From NCBI GenBank assembly GCA_035764005.1, contig DASTZZ010000068.1, forward strand, positions 1-54,050: a stretch of 54,050 nucleotides of DNA, given 5' to 3'. The position numbers and the translations under genes were made by a program. This document shows, piece by piece, positions 26,332 through 35,473 of this stretch. The notes under the pieces were generated by a model, which searched no databases, was not told the origin of the DNA, and worked only from the letters and a program-made list of their open reading frames with translations. Every line of letters starts with the position of its first letter. Positions within the stretch are counted from its first letter, which is position 1. This stretch comes from Terriglobales bacterium. Lineage in GTDB: Bacteria; Acidobacteriota; Terriglobia; Terriglobales; Acidobacteriaceae.

Positions 26332-26511
26332 ATGAGAGATATCAACGACGTCATTCGCGAGAAGGAATCAGAGTTAGCCCGTATCAACCAGGAGTTGGCG
26401 GCATTAAGACTTGCTGCCCGCCTGCTATCTGACGAGCCGGTGCAAGAGTCCCGTGCCCCGCGCGAAGATTCCCTTAAGCCAGCACCAGTCCGCATTAAGA
26501 GTTTTCCATGA
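26332..26511 (+). CDS. Small coiled-coil protein of 59 residues
   Basis: The frame opens at an ATG 12 bp after the GAF-Sel1 stop. It reads MRDINDVIREKESELARIN and continues as a heptad-like helix to LAARLLSDEP, then a proline-rich tail. The helix would pair as a coiled coil of about 30 residues. From memory, short proteins beginning in this way recur in Acidobacteriota; this needs a search. No clear ribosome site is present, which fits coupling to the gene upstream. Its TGA overlaps the next mini-ORF as ATGA. Confidence 0.65.
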   Translation: MRDINDVIREKESELARINQELAALRLAARLLSDEPVQESRAPREDSLKPAPVRIKSFP

Positions 26512-26579
26512 TTCTGTTTCGTTTGTCACCACGATCCCGTTTCGCTCCCACACGTGTGCTTCAATTGCGCATTATCTGA
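26508..26579 (+). CDS. 23-residue mini-ORF linking two genes
   Basis: The ORF starts at an ATGA overlap with the coiled-coil gene (26508) and ends at a TGATG overlap with the lipoprotein ATG (26579). It encodes MILFRLSPRSRFAPTRVL plus five more residues. It could be a coupling peptide that hands ribosomes to the lipoprotein gene. It may equally be chance, as it has no family match I know. Confidence 0.3.
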   Translation: MILFRLSPRSRFAPTRVLQLRII

Positions 26580-27214
26580 TGTGGAGAACGTTCGCGCTCT
26601 ATCTCGTGTCTTTTGCCGGAGTGTTGAGTCTTGTGGCATGCAACGATCCTGCGCGCCCGGGGAATCGTAAAGGCACCCCCATCAGCACCACTCTTCTCTG
26701 CCACTGCGAGCCCATAGATATTACGAAAGACGACTGGCGGATCGAGTACAAGAACGAATCGCTTCCGGCACGCGAGCCTGAAGATACAACGGTCGCTGCA
26801 ATCCTCGGCTGGCCGGAAGGACCCGAGCCCGATCCGCGCACCCCGCGCAGCGGCCCGGAACTGAAGATGTACCGCATCCGCCATGCCTATATGCAGACAA
26901 TATTTTTAAGAAAAGGCGATTGCGATCTCCACGTCGAGATCTCCGAGCAACCAGATAAGAACGCTCCTCGTATGATCGTGGAGACTCCAGGCACATCCAC
27001 TTACTGCGCCGCTCGTACAAAGATGTACGTGGATTTACAACATCGTGGTTTCACGCTTACCGACTTGAATCAGGAACTCTCGCCGCCTTTATCGGTGGAA
27101 GTAGAAGGCGCTGCTTTTCGCGATCAGGCGCACACAGTGTGGTCCGCCCGAGGTTCAGATCGCGTGAAGACGTTGTGGGAGATTCATCCAGCAATCGTGA
27201 GAATCAATTTCTGA
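26579..27214 (+). CDS. Lipoprotein of unknown function, 211 residues
   Basis: The leader MWRTFALYLVSFAGVLSLVAC has a lipobox (LVAC, Cys at residue 21). The mature part holds HCEPIDITKDDWRIEYKNES and CDLHVEISEQPDKNAPRMIV, a beta-rich domain with cysteines at about 40, 115 and 140 that may form disulphides. No named family was recognised. The ATG at 26579 is chosen because it begins directly at the leader and overlaps the preceding stop (TGATG). The longer frame to 26411 overlaps the coiled-coil gene. It is probably the last gene of the operon starting at 25057. Confidence 0.75.
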   Translation: MWRTFALYLVSFAGVLSLVACNDPARPGNRKGTPISTTLLCHCEPIDITKDDWRIEYKNESLPAREPEDTTVAAILGWPEGPEPDPRTPRSGPELKMYRIRHAYMQTIFLRKGDCDLHVEISEQPDKNAPRMIVETPGTSTYCAARTKMYVDLQHRGFTLTDLNQELSPPLSVEVEGAAFRDQAHTVWSARGSDRVKTLWEIHPAIVRINF

Positions 27215-27232
27215 GCTTTGAAGAAGGACTTA

Positions 27233-27290
27233 ACACGATGTTCACGAAGCTTGTCGTGACCTTCGTTAACCTCAGTGTGCTTCGTGTCAG
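27233..27290. repeat. Decayed inverted CACGAAG / CTTCGTG array
   Basis: CACGATG and CACGAAG (27234-27249) on the left are 9 nt apart; CTTCGTT and CTTCGTG recur on the right (about 27261-27289). The pattern matches the other inverted arrays but with more mismatches. It lies between two converging genes. Confidence 0.45.
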
Positions 27291-27306
27291 CCCCGGTTGC
27301 AGAAGC

Positions 27307-29121
27307 TCATTGCAACGTGCTCACATGCACATAGTCAAAATACGTCGAGAATCCCGCTCCGTTCATAGAGACCAAACCGATCTTTGCAGATGGGCCGAGC
27401 GCATGGGTCCACGTAGCGCCGCGCTGCCAGTTTACGCCGTCATGACTGGAGTAGGCCGTGTAGGTCTCCCCGCCGGACGGATTCGATCGTTTTGCAATTC
27501 GCAGGTACGTCGAGTCTGATGGAGAGGAGAGCAGCGTGCTTCCGTACTGCGGATATCCCGCCGGCAGGTTGTTTGTCTGTTTTCCAAATTCAATCTGCCG
27601 CGTATTGCCGATGGCTACATTAACCAGCTTGACATAGTTGTTGTCATCGCCATAAATCAGCACGCCACCCTGCACGAAGCTGTCATCGCCGGTGAGCGGC
27701 ACGGTCGTGGAGAGTTTGATTTCGACAATGCAATCATTGGCGGGCGCAGGCTCGGTGAGAATCGAAACGTTGTTACTGCCAACGTAAAGCGCTCCCGGCT
27801 GGGTATCAAAACGGAACATGCCATTCGCGACGCCATAACCGCTTAGCAACGAAGGGCGAATCCAGTTCCACTGTGCAGAGAGCGCTGATCCAGAAAAGTC
27901 ATCCGAAAGGGAAACGATCGCAGCCCCCGGTGTATCGAACGGAGCGGGCGGCGTGACGTGCGGGTTAGGAGCGCCTGCACTTACGATGGGTGCCTGTTGC
28001 ACCGAATCCGAAGGCCCGGCGCCGTTACGCACGCGCGGCCACCCGTCCACCCAGTCAACTGCGTCCATCAACACGGGTCGGCGCGTCCAGCCATTTGCGA
28101 AATATGGCCGGTTCAGGTCGACAGCATGGTAGAGCATCCAGTCCTGTCCGGAAGCATCAGTGAAAAGCGCGTTGTGCCCGGGTCCGACGAAGCGATTGCC
28201 GTTCATGTTGAGCACCGGCGTGCCGCCCACGCGCGAGTCGAGCAGCGAACCTCCGCCTTCGTCGACATATGGGCCGAGTACGTTCTCTGATCTTCCGGCA
28301 AACACGGCATATCCTGTGAGCGGACCGCGACAGCAGTCGCTCGCTGACGCAAACAGGTAGTAGTAGCCGTTGCGCTTTACTACGTACGCGCCCTCATACC
28401 GATCTGCAGTGGTGATTTGAATCTGCGTCGCGGGCAGCGAACTGACGCCGTCGGCCGACAAAGCTCTGGCTGCGATCCCGCCCTCGTACGTGCCATAGAA
28501 GATGTAGCGCTGACCGCTGTCATCCTGAATTACGGCCGGATCAATAGTTTTTCTCTCGGAAGTGGGCTCAACGACCGGAGTGCTGCTTGCGCTCCACGGG
28601 CCCACAGGGCTGCTGCTGGTGGCGACAAAAATCGCGCTGCCTCCGCCCGCTACCATCGCATCGGAAACGGCGTAGTAGAGGTAGTACTGCCCATTGAAGT
28701 ACTGAATCTCAGGTGCCCACAGCCCTCCATCGGGTGCGACCCACGACGGTGCTTGTGCGAACACGTCGCCGACGTAAGTCCAATTCACCAGATCCTGCGA
28801 TTTCGAAATGGGAATGAGATGGAGCGGGGAATTGTCGTGGAAGACCTCGTTGGTGCAGTACATGTACCAATTCGAATCCCCGGGCTGCTGACCGTGGATG
28901 ATCGAGGGATCCGGACAGCTTTCCATCGCCGTGCCGTCTCCCAGCGAGATTTGCAGCGGATTGCTGTAAGTTCCCGCAGCAGGAGGAGGGCCCAGGGGCG
29001 TAGGTGTGTTCGCAGCCGAGATAACCGGAAGAACTGCGTTGAGCACCGCCGATGAGCCGCTCGCTCCTCCACATCCGGCAAGGCAGCAAGCTACGGCTGC
29101 AATCAGCAGAAATCGAGACAC
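27307..29121 (-). CDS. GH43 glycosidase, lipoprotein, with C-terminal beta-sandwich
   Basis: A GTG start leads a lipobox (CCLAGC, Cys17). The five-bladed GH43 domain follows, with the catalytic base at Asp71 (ESCPDPSII), the pK modulator at Asp194 (KTIDPAVIQ) and the acid at Glu243 (RYEGAYVV). GLWAPEIQYFNGQYYLYY is typical of arabinan-active members. From about residue 400 a second domain (DDFSGSALSAQWNWIRPS, FVQGGVLIYGDDNNYVKL) is a beta-sandwich that often binds or shapes the substrate site. The family cleaves alpha-L-arabinofuranosides or beta-xylosides. It is divergent from a GH51 gene, which supports arabinan or arabinoxylan as substrate. Confidence 0.92.
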   Translation of the reverse strand: MSRFLLIAAVACCLAGCGGASGSSAVLNAVLPVISAANTPTPLGPPPAAGTYSNPLQISLGDGTAMESCPDPSIIHGQQPGDSNWYMYCTNEVFHDNSPLHLIPISKSQDLVNWTYVGDVFAQAPSWVAPDGGLWAPEIQYFNGQYYLYYAVSDAMVAGGGSAIFVATSSSPVGPWSASSTPVVEPTSERKTIDPAVIQDDSGQRYIFYGTYEGGIAARALSADGVSSLPATQIQITTADRYEGAYVVKRNGYYYLFASASDCCRGPLTGYAVFAGRSENVLGPYVDEGGGSLLDSRVGGTPVLNMNGNRFVGPGHNALFTDASGQDWMLYHAVDLNRPYFANGWTRRPVLMDAVDWVDGWPRVRNGAGPSDSVQQAPIVSAGAPNPHVTPPAPFDTPGAAIVSLSDDFSGSALSAQWNWIRPSLLSGYGVANGMFRFDTQPGALYVGSNNVSILTEPAPANDCIVEIKLSTTVPLTGDDSFVQGGVLIYGDDNNYVKLVNVAIGNTRQIEFGKQTNNLPAGYPQYGSTLLSSPSDSTYLRIAKRSNPSGGETYTAYSSHDGVNWQRGATWTHALGPSAKIGLVSMNGAGFSTYFDYVHVSTLQ

Positions 29122-29215
29122 AACTCACAACGTTAGCGAACGAGTGGTCGTGAGTAACTAAGCCGATGTTCTTAACCGAAGGCGAACATTTGCGTAACCC
29201 GACCAGAACAGAACC

Positions 29216-29244
29216 GCCCGCGGTAGCCGGTAGGGCTTTTTTTT
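29216..29244 (+). terminator. Terminator-like hairpin in the leader of the GH51 gene
   Basis: GCCC (29216-29219) and GGGC (29233-29236), with an inner CGG/CCG pair, are followed at once by eight T residues (29237-29244). It sits on the plus strand more than 200 bp before the GH51 ATG, with no gene upstream on that strand. The rest of the 326-bp divergent gap (29122-29447) holds no gene. Confidence 0.5.
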
Positions 29245-29447
29245 GCGCCTGCGTTCTTTAATTTGATTGCGGCGTCGTCGTTCCCGGAGCTGGCCATCCG
29301 GCCATCTCCGGCCCACCGGCTAGCGTCGGCGGTTCTGCCTTGAGCAAACGTTTTCTAGCAGGTATATTCCTCTCGACGTTTTTTCTGCCGTCAATCCTTC
29401 CGTTGTTTGCGACAAAAGCTCGATTCCAACACAAAGGCGCTTTGCAG

Positions 29448-31349
29448 ATGCACGCGAAAACGATTGCTCGATACATCGGCAGTTTAAGTCTTCTTCTTTC
29501 ATCCATTGCCTACGGTCAGCAGGCCACGCTGACTGTCCATCTCGATAAACCCGCTGGCAAGGTCAGCCCGACTCTCTACGGCCTCATGACCGAAGAGATC
29601 AATTACTCCTATGACGGCGGTCTCTACGCCGAGATGGTGCGCAACCGCACATTCCGCGGCAATTGGTCCGGCATCCTGTATTGGTATTTGGTGGAAGGCG
29701 GCAACGCCCAGGCGAAGATGGAACTAGATAAATCGACAGGCCCCAGCACAGCTCTGCCAGAAAGCCTGAAGGTGGAGGTGACGCAGGCCGACATGCAGAA
29801 TCAGGCGGGCGTGCTCAACCAGGGATATTGGGGCATGGCGGTCAAGCCGAACACGACCTACAGCGGCTCTCTGTACGCGAAAGCGGATTCGCCTTCACTT
29901 GGCCCGATCACAGTGAAGCTCGTGAGCAACGCGGACGATAAGACGCTCGCCTCGGCAAACATATCTGGCCCGACGACTGATTGGAAACAGTACCAGTACT
30001 CGCTTCGTACAGGAACCGTGCCAACGTCGTCGGAAAATCACTTGGAGTTGACTGTCGGCCACCCGGGGACGCTGTGGCTCAATTTGGTCTCGTTGTTTCC
30101 GCCCACCTACGAGAACACGCCAAACGGCAATCGGGTAGATCTAATGGAAAAGCTGGCGGCCATGCATCCCGCGTTTTTGCGTTTTCCGGGCGGGAACTAT
30201 CTTGAAGGCGATCACATTGCCGATCGCTTCCAGTGGAAGAAGACAATCGGGCCTCTGGTCGACCGTCCAGGTCATCCGAGCCCATGGCGTTACTACTCCT
30301 CCGACGGTATGGGTCTGCTCGAGTTCCTCGAATGGTGTGAAGACCTGAAGATGCAGCCGGTGCTCGCCGTTTATGCGGGATACTCTCTGGCGCAAGAGCA
30401 CGTGAATCCCGGTCCCGATCTCGAGCCCTACGTGCAGGACGCACTCGACGAAATCGAATACGTTACCGGAGGAAGCGATACACAATGGGGCGCAGTACGG
30501 GCGAAGAACGGCCACCCGCAGCCGTTCAAGTTAACTTATGTGGAGGTCGGCAACGAAGATCAGTTTGATCGCTCCGGCAGCTACGACGGACGTTACGAGC
30601 AGTTTTACAAGGCGATCAAGGCTAAATATCCCCAGCTGCAGATCATCGCGACCACGCCGGTGAAGAGCATCCGTCCGGACGTAATCGATGACCACTTCTA
30701 CAGGCGTGCGACCGAGTTCTTCCACGACACCGCGCATTACGACAAAACCGACCGCAACGGTCCGAAGATCTTCGTCGGCGAGTGGGCCACGCGCGAGGGT
30801 ACTCCCACTCCCAACTTCGGCGCCGCGCTTGGCGATGCTGCCTGGATGACAGGCATGGAGCGCAATAGCGACATCATCATCATGGCGTCGTATGCGCCGC
30901 TGTTGGTGAACGTAAATCCCGGGGGGATGCAGTGGGAGACTGATCTCATCGGCTACGATGCTCTGTGCAGCTACGGTTCACCCAGCTATTACGCGCAAGT
31001 AATGTTCGGGAGCTACGTCGGCGACGCAATCCTCGATTCGCAGCTCCAGGGCGGCGGACCGAAGCTCTTCTATTCAGTCACGAAAGACACGGCAAGCAAG
31101 CGGACCTACCTAAAACTCGTCAATGCCGCCTCGGTTCCCGAGAGTGTCGATATCAGCTTCGAAGGCGGCAATCTTGCCCGAAATGGGAGACTAGTGCTGT
31201 TGAAAGCGGCCAGCACCCAAGCAACCAACACCATTGAGCAGCCGCAAAACGTCGTGCCGGTCCAGAGCACTCTCCGGAATGTCGGGAACACGTTGCGCTA
31301 TAACGCGCCGGCATATTCCATTCAGGTGATCCAGGTGGATGAGAGATAG
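29448..31349 (+). CDS. GH51 alpha-L-arabinofuranosidase, secreted
   Basis: A signal peptide (MHAKTIARYIGSLSLLLSSI) leads a domain that binds and cleaves arabinofuranosyl side chains. The acid/base is Glu370 in VEVGNEDQF and the nucleophile Glu445 in FVGEWATREG, both in the clan A pattern. LYGLMTEEINYSYDGGLYAE near the start is the family's N-terminal signature. A carbohydrate-binding-like insert (about 95-210) follows, and a C-terminal beta domain closes the protein. The ATG at 29448 has AAAGG 10 nt upstream and starts at the signal peptide, so I prefer it to the TTG at 29340. The divergent GH43 partner suggests shared control. Confidence 0.92.
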   Translation: MHAKTIARYIGSLSLLLSSIAYGQQATLTVHLDKPAGKVSPTLYGLMTEEINYSYDGGLYAEMVRNRTFRGNWSGILYWYLVEGGNAQAKMELDKSTGPSTALPESLKVEVTQADMQNQAGVLNQGYWGMAVKPNTTYSGSLYAKADSPSLGPITVKLVSNADDKTLASANISGPTTDWKQYQYSLRTGTVPTSSENHLELTVGHPGTLWLNLVSLFPPTYENTPNGNRVDLMEKLAAMHPAFLRFPGGNYLEGDHIADRFQWKKTIGPLVDRPGHPSPWRYYSSDGMGLLEFLEWCEDLKMQPVLAVYAGYSLAQEHVNPGPDLEPYVQDALDEIEYVTGGSDTQWGAVRAKNGHPQPFKLTYVEVGNEDQFDRSGSYDGRYEQFYKAIKAKYPQLQIIATTPVKSIRPDVIDDHFYRRATEFFHDTAHYDKTDRNGPKIFVGEWATREGTPTPNFGAALGDAAWMTGMERNSDIIIMASYAPLLVNVNPGGMQWETDLIGYDALCSYGSPSYYAQVMFGSYVGDAILDSQLQGGGPKLFYSVTKDTASKRTYLKLVNAASVPESVDISFEGGNLARNGRLVLLKAASTQATNTIEQPQNVVPVQSTLRNVGNTLRYNAPAYSIQVIQVDER

Positions 31350-31462
31350 TACGACGCGCTGCTCGCAGTGGTTAGGATCAAGTGTGTTGAATAGCATAGG
31401 CCGCGAACATTGGTTCAGCCTGTAGGACCGCGGTCGGCGAAGTTGATAATTCTCAAATCACG

Positions 31463-32665
31463 TCACGATGCTTCAATCGTAACCTTGTTGTTCACTTTTG
31501 GTATGTGATCGCGTAGCATCTTTCCGCCTGTAGTCAGCTTATATTCCTCACCCCGCCAATCGATTTTCGCGCTGACATAGCTGCCGACCCAGAGAAAAGC
31601 TCCGAGCAGGTCCCGTACCGGATACAGCCAAGCGCCAGTTAGCGCTTTGTGATCTCCGGCGACGACGTAACCGGCTAGAACTGACTGGATGACGCGATTC
31701 AGGAATGCAGCGGCGAGCAGGCTGATTCCCACTTTGGTGTGTCCGCTCACCAGACCTGCGAGAAATCCGAGAATACCGAACGGCATCGCATACGTCAGCA
31801 CTGTCCCGAGATGGCCTTTCGGTCGTGAAAATCGCGTGCTCCGCATCCAGCGTACCTGGTGGCGCATGGACGACAGGAAAGAATGATGGAAGACCATATG
31901 GTCGATGCTGTGGTGGGAGAGGACGACCTCCATTCCCGATTCGGCAACGCGGTTGCCCAGGATGTAGTCGTCGGCGCAATAATCGTCCATGAAGCCGAAA
32001 CCATTCAGCGCTTCCACGCACTGGCGGCGTACCACCATCGTGGGGCCGAGAGCGAATTTCATCCCTTCAAGCATGTCGGCCACGACTACGCCGGACGTCA
32101 TTTCCACCGAATAACCCAGTGCTTCGAGATCGGTCCAGAATCCACCAGCCGGTAAGCCGCGGAAGATGCAGGTCGTCATTCCTACTTTGGAATTCGCAAA
32201 TGGCTTGATGATCTCGCGCAGATAGTCCGGCGCGACGCGCACATCGCTGTCGCTGATCACGAGCAGATCGTGCGCTGCCTGCTTCCACATCTTCTCCAAT
32301 GAATAGAGCTTGGCGTTGGTCCACGGAGGTTCGCCGCTGGTCATGAAGCGGACCTTCACCGCCGGATATTTCTCCGAGAGCTGGCCCGCAATTTGCAGCG
32401 CTGGATCGTCGTCGCGACGCGCACAGAAGATCAGTTCAAAATCGGGATAATCCTGGCGAAAGAAGGTCTCAAGGTTCTCACGCAGGTTCGGCTCGTTGCC
32501 GTGTACAGGCTTGAGCACACTGACCGGCGGGGTGTAAGCCGGAGCTTGGACCAACTCGCGCCGGCGCTTGGCAAAGCGCAAAACGCCTGCGATAACCAGA
32601 AGCAGATACGCCGTCGAGGTCACCGTTCCGAAAATGGCAATGGCCAGCAGAGCGCGTGCGAGCAT
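31463..32665 (-). CDS. hpnI: HpnI-type (GT21) glycosyltransferase of hopanoid modification
   Basis: This 400-residue membrane enzyme has an N-terminal helix, the GT-A domain signature VSVLKPVHGNEPNLRENLE, the metal-binding DSDVR, then DDYCADDYILG, and the processive-type motif HQVRWMRSTR. At least two C-terminal membrane segments follow (TYAMPFGILGFLAGL). It resembles ceramide glucosyltransferase and HpnI, which adds GlcNAc to a bacteriohopanetetrol precursor. Without other hpn genes in view the hopanoid role is likely but not proven; a ceramide-like lipid is an alternative. It converges with the GH51 gene. Confidence 0.8.
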   Translation of the reverse strand: MLARALLAIAIFGTVTSTAYLLLVIAGVLRFAKRRRELVQAPAYTPPVSVLKPVHGNEPNLRENLETFFRQDYPDFELIFCARRDDDPALQIAGQLSEKYPAVKVRFMTSGEPPWTNAKLYSLEKMWKQAAHDLLVISDSDVRVAPDYLREIIKPFANSKVGMTTCIFRGLPAGGFWTDLEALGYSVEMTSGVVVADMLEGMKFALGPTMVVRRQCVEALNGFGFMDDYCADDYILGNRVAESGMEVVLSHHSIDHMVFHHSFLSSMRHQVRWMRSTRFSRPKGHLGTVLTYAMPFGILGFLAGLVSGHTKVGISLLAAAFLNRVIQSVLAGYVVAGDHKALTGAWLYPVRDLLGAFLWVGSYVSAKIDWRGEEYKLTTGGKMLRDHIPKVNNKVTIEAS

Positions 32666-32777
32666 GATTTGGATGAAAGCTCGATTCTACGGGACTGAAT
32701 CGGCTGGAGTACAGGAAGGGCTGTAGTATCATGGAGCTACCCCAATCCCTCTGCACGGGATTCCTTCCTTCTCACGT

Positions 32778-32854
32778 CGGGACGTGGCTCAGCCTGGTAG
32801 AGCACTCGCTTGGGGTGCGAGGGGTCGGCAGTTCAAATCTGCCCGTCCCGACCA
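32778..32854 (+). tRNA. tRNA-Pro, anticodon GGG
   Basis: The cloverleaf is complete: acceptor CGGGACG pairs with CGTCCCG, the D arm is GCTC/GAGC, and the anticodon arm is CTCGC, loop TTGGGGT, GCGAG. The T arm is GGCAG, loop TTCAAAT, CTGCC. The 3' ACCA is encoded. The loop gives anticodon GGG, reading CCC and CCU. The length is 77 nt. Confidence 0.97.
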
Positions 32855-32915
32855 ATCATTCTGCTCGGCCAACCCCTTTTTTACGGATCCGCCCAGACCG
32901 ACATATTCTCAATCC

Positions 32916-33398
32916 ATGCTGAACATTCGTCCTGGCACTCGCGATGATGCAGCTTTGATTCTCGAACTCATTCGCGGTCTCGCCGAATACGAGCGTGCGC
33001 CTGATGCGGTCGTTGCGAGGGAGGCTGACATTGTTCGCGATGGGTTCTCTGAGAATCCGAGATTCTATTGCGTGATCGCGGAGTGGGATGGAGAGCCTGC
33101 GGGGTTTGCCTTCTACTTCTTTCATTACTCGACCTGGTTGGGGAAGGCGGGTTTGTATCTCGAAGATCTTTTCGTCAAACCGGAGCTGCGCGGGAAGGGA
33201 ATTGGGAAGGCGCTACTCGTTCATCTGGCGCAGACCGGGGTGCGCGAGAACTGCTATGGAATGCGCTGGCAGGTGCTCGATTGGAATCAGCCCGCGATCG
33301 ATTTTTACGAGAGGCTCGGAGCGAAGGTCATGCGCGAGTGGCTGGATGTGCGGATCAGCGGGGAGAGCTTGCGGGAGTTGGCGGCAATGCGTGTGTAG
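32916..33398 (+). CDS. GNAT-family N-acetyltransferase
   Basis: The 160-residue protein has the acetyl-CoA-binding motif RGKGIGKALL (about residue 96), strand LYLEDLFVKPE before it and the late WNQPAIDFYERLGA. It most resembles diamine/thialysine acetyltransferases (SSAT-like), which acetylate polyamines; substrate is a guess. The start is the ATG at 32916, 61 bp past the tRNA end. A longer frame runs through the tRNA and is not coding there. Confidence 0.88.
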   Translation: MLNIRPGTRDDAALILELIRGLAEYERAPDAVVAREADIVRDGFSENPRFYCVIAEWDGEPAGFAFYFFHYSTWLGKAGLYLEDLFVKPELRGKGIGKALLVHLAQTGVRENCYGMRWQVLDWNQPAIDFYERLGAKVMREWLDVRISGESLRELAAMRV

Positions 33399-33429
33399 AC
33401 ATTCCCGAAATGAAACCGATGCCGTCCTA

Positions 33430-33457
33430 CGGGGTCCATTGCCCGGGGTCCATTGCC
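33430..33457. repeat. Two tandem copies of a 14-bp unit
   Basis: CGGGGTCCATTGCC occurs twice without a gap (33430-33443, 33444-33457), followed by a run of T. A CCCACG/CGTGGG pair follows near 33471-33491. Confidence 0.85.
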
Positions 33458-33513
33458 TTTTTTGTTCGACCCACGGCTTGACGCGCGTGGGCTAGGGGAA
33501 TGTCGCCCTTCGG

Positions 33514-33558
33514 GCTCTTAGCTTAGCAGCTTAGAAGCTCAGCAGCTAGGAGCTGCTG
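33514..33558. repeat. AGCT-rich array (8-nt period), copy 1
   Basis: AGCTTAG, AGCTCAG and AGCTAGG repeat at about 8-nt steps, ending two bases from the stop of the small membrane-protein gene. Related copies lie at 34972-35009 (opposite orientation) and 35137-35170. Confidence 0.7.
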
Positions 33559-33559
33559 T

Positions 33560-33832
33560 TCAAATCCCCACTCCGTATTCCGTCCCGTTGAACATCTCTT
33601 CCCCGGCATGGCTGTAGCTGTCGTAAGGAGTGCGGTTGGCGAGGCGTTTTTTGCGCAGTTCGTTGCCGAGATATAGGGCGCCGGCTACGATGCCGATTCC
33701 CAAACTGGTCCACATCAGGATCATTAATGGGCGACGGATGCTTAGATTCATTTGAATATCGTCTTCCTCTACCACCGTCTCAGGACCTGCGGGCTGAACG
33801 ATTTCGAGCCTTCTCGCGTGTATCTTCGACAT
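33560..33832 (-). CDS. Small single-span membrane protein of unknown function
   Basis: The 90-residue product has an acidic start (PETVVEEDDIQMN), one membrane helix (about 37-55, MILMWTSLGIGIVAGALYL), then a basic stretch NELRKKRLANR and a tail rich in Tyr and Gly. Basic residues after the helix suggest an outside N-terminus. No family was recognised. The ATG at 33832 is the only good start. It lies 80 bp downstream of obg on the same strand. Confidence 0.6.
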   Translation of the reverse strand: MSKIHARRLEIVQPAGPETVVEEDDIQMNLSIRRPLMILMWTSLGIGIVAGALYLGNELRKKRLANRTPYDSYSHAGEEMFNGTEYGVGI

Positions 33833-33912
33833 CCCATCATAGGATGCCCCTGCCCGCCCGGCGTTTGCCGGATTATTTGCCGCAACAAGTTACCAGCGTA
33901 ATACCTGCACGC

Positions 33913-35009
<1,097 letters not shown>

Positions 35010-35048
35010 CGCAACTCGGTTCCAGACACCATTACTTCTGATTCCAGC

Positions 35049-35074
35049 AAAAAGCCCCGCGATGCGGGGCTTTT
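35049..35074. terminator. Bidirectional terminator between rpmA and obg
   Basis: AAAAGCCCCGC and GCGGGGCTTTT form a perfect stem with loop GAT, with A/T runs on both sides. It would end the rplU-rpmA transcript before obg. Confidence 0.9.
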
Positions 35075-35136
35075 CAAGTCTTAATTCGCCTTCCACGATC
35101 CTCTTGCATTACATACGGCGAACAACGCCCATGCAA

Positions 35137-35170
35137 AGCTAGGAGCCAGCAGCTAGGAGCTAACAGCTGG
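35137..35170. repeat. AGCT-rich array, copy 3, overlapping the rpmA stop
   Basis: AGCTAGGAGCCAGCAGCTAGG continues to AGCTGG at 35170. The rpmA stop codon (35153-35155) lies inside it, so the last few rpmA codons (AVSS) are repeat-derived. Confidence 0.65.
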
Positions 35171-35416
35171 TTCAACATGCACGAAGCGGCCCATGTTGCC
35201 GCGATCTACGAAGCGGATTACTCCATCCACCTTTGCAAAGAGCGTGTCGTCTTTGCCGCGGCCTACGTTCTTGCCGGGTTTGAGACGCGTGCCGCGTTGG
35301 CGGACGATGATCGATCCGCCAGTTACGAGCTGGCCGCCAAATGCTTTTACTCCGAGCCGCTGTGCATTTGAGTCGCGGCCGTTTTTGGAACTGCCTAGTC
35401 CTTTTTTGTGTGCCAT
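35153..35416 (-). CDS. rpmA: Ribosomal protein bL27
   Basis: The product starts [16 protein letters not shown] and continues with [13 protein letters not shown] and [10 protein letters not shown], the classic bL27 sequence; its N-terminal tail reaches the peptidyl-transferase centre. I use the ATG at 35416 (87 residues), since the longer frame adds [12 protein letters not shown] outside the family. The end VEPAVSS falls in the AGCT array. It follows rplU by 57 bp in the usual order. Confidence 0.96.
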   Translation of the reverse strand: MAHKKGLGSSKNGRDSNAQRLGVKAFGGQLVTGGSIIVRQRGTRLKPGKNVGRGKDDTLFAKVDGVIRFVDRGNMGRFVHVEPAVSS

Positions 35417-35473
35417 ATGTAATTTCTCTTGGAACTCACTAAACTGCGCCACCCGCTACCGCAGGTGGTTCTG

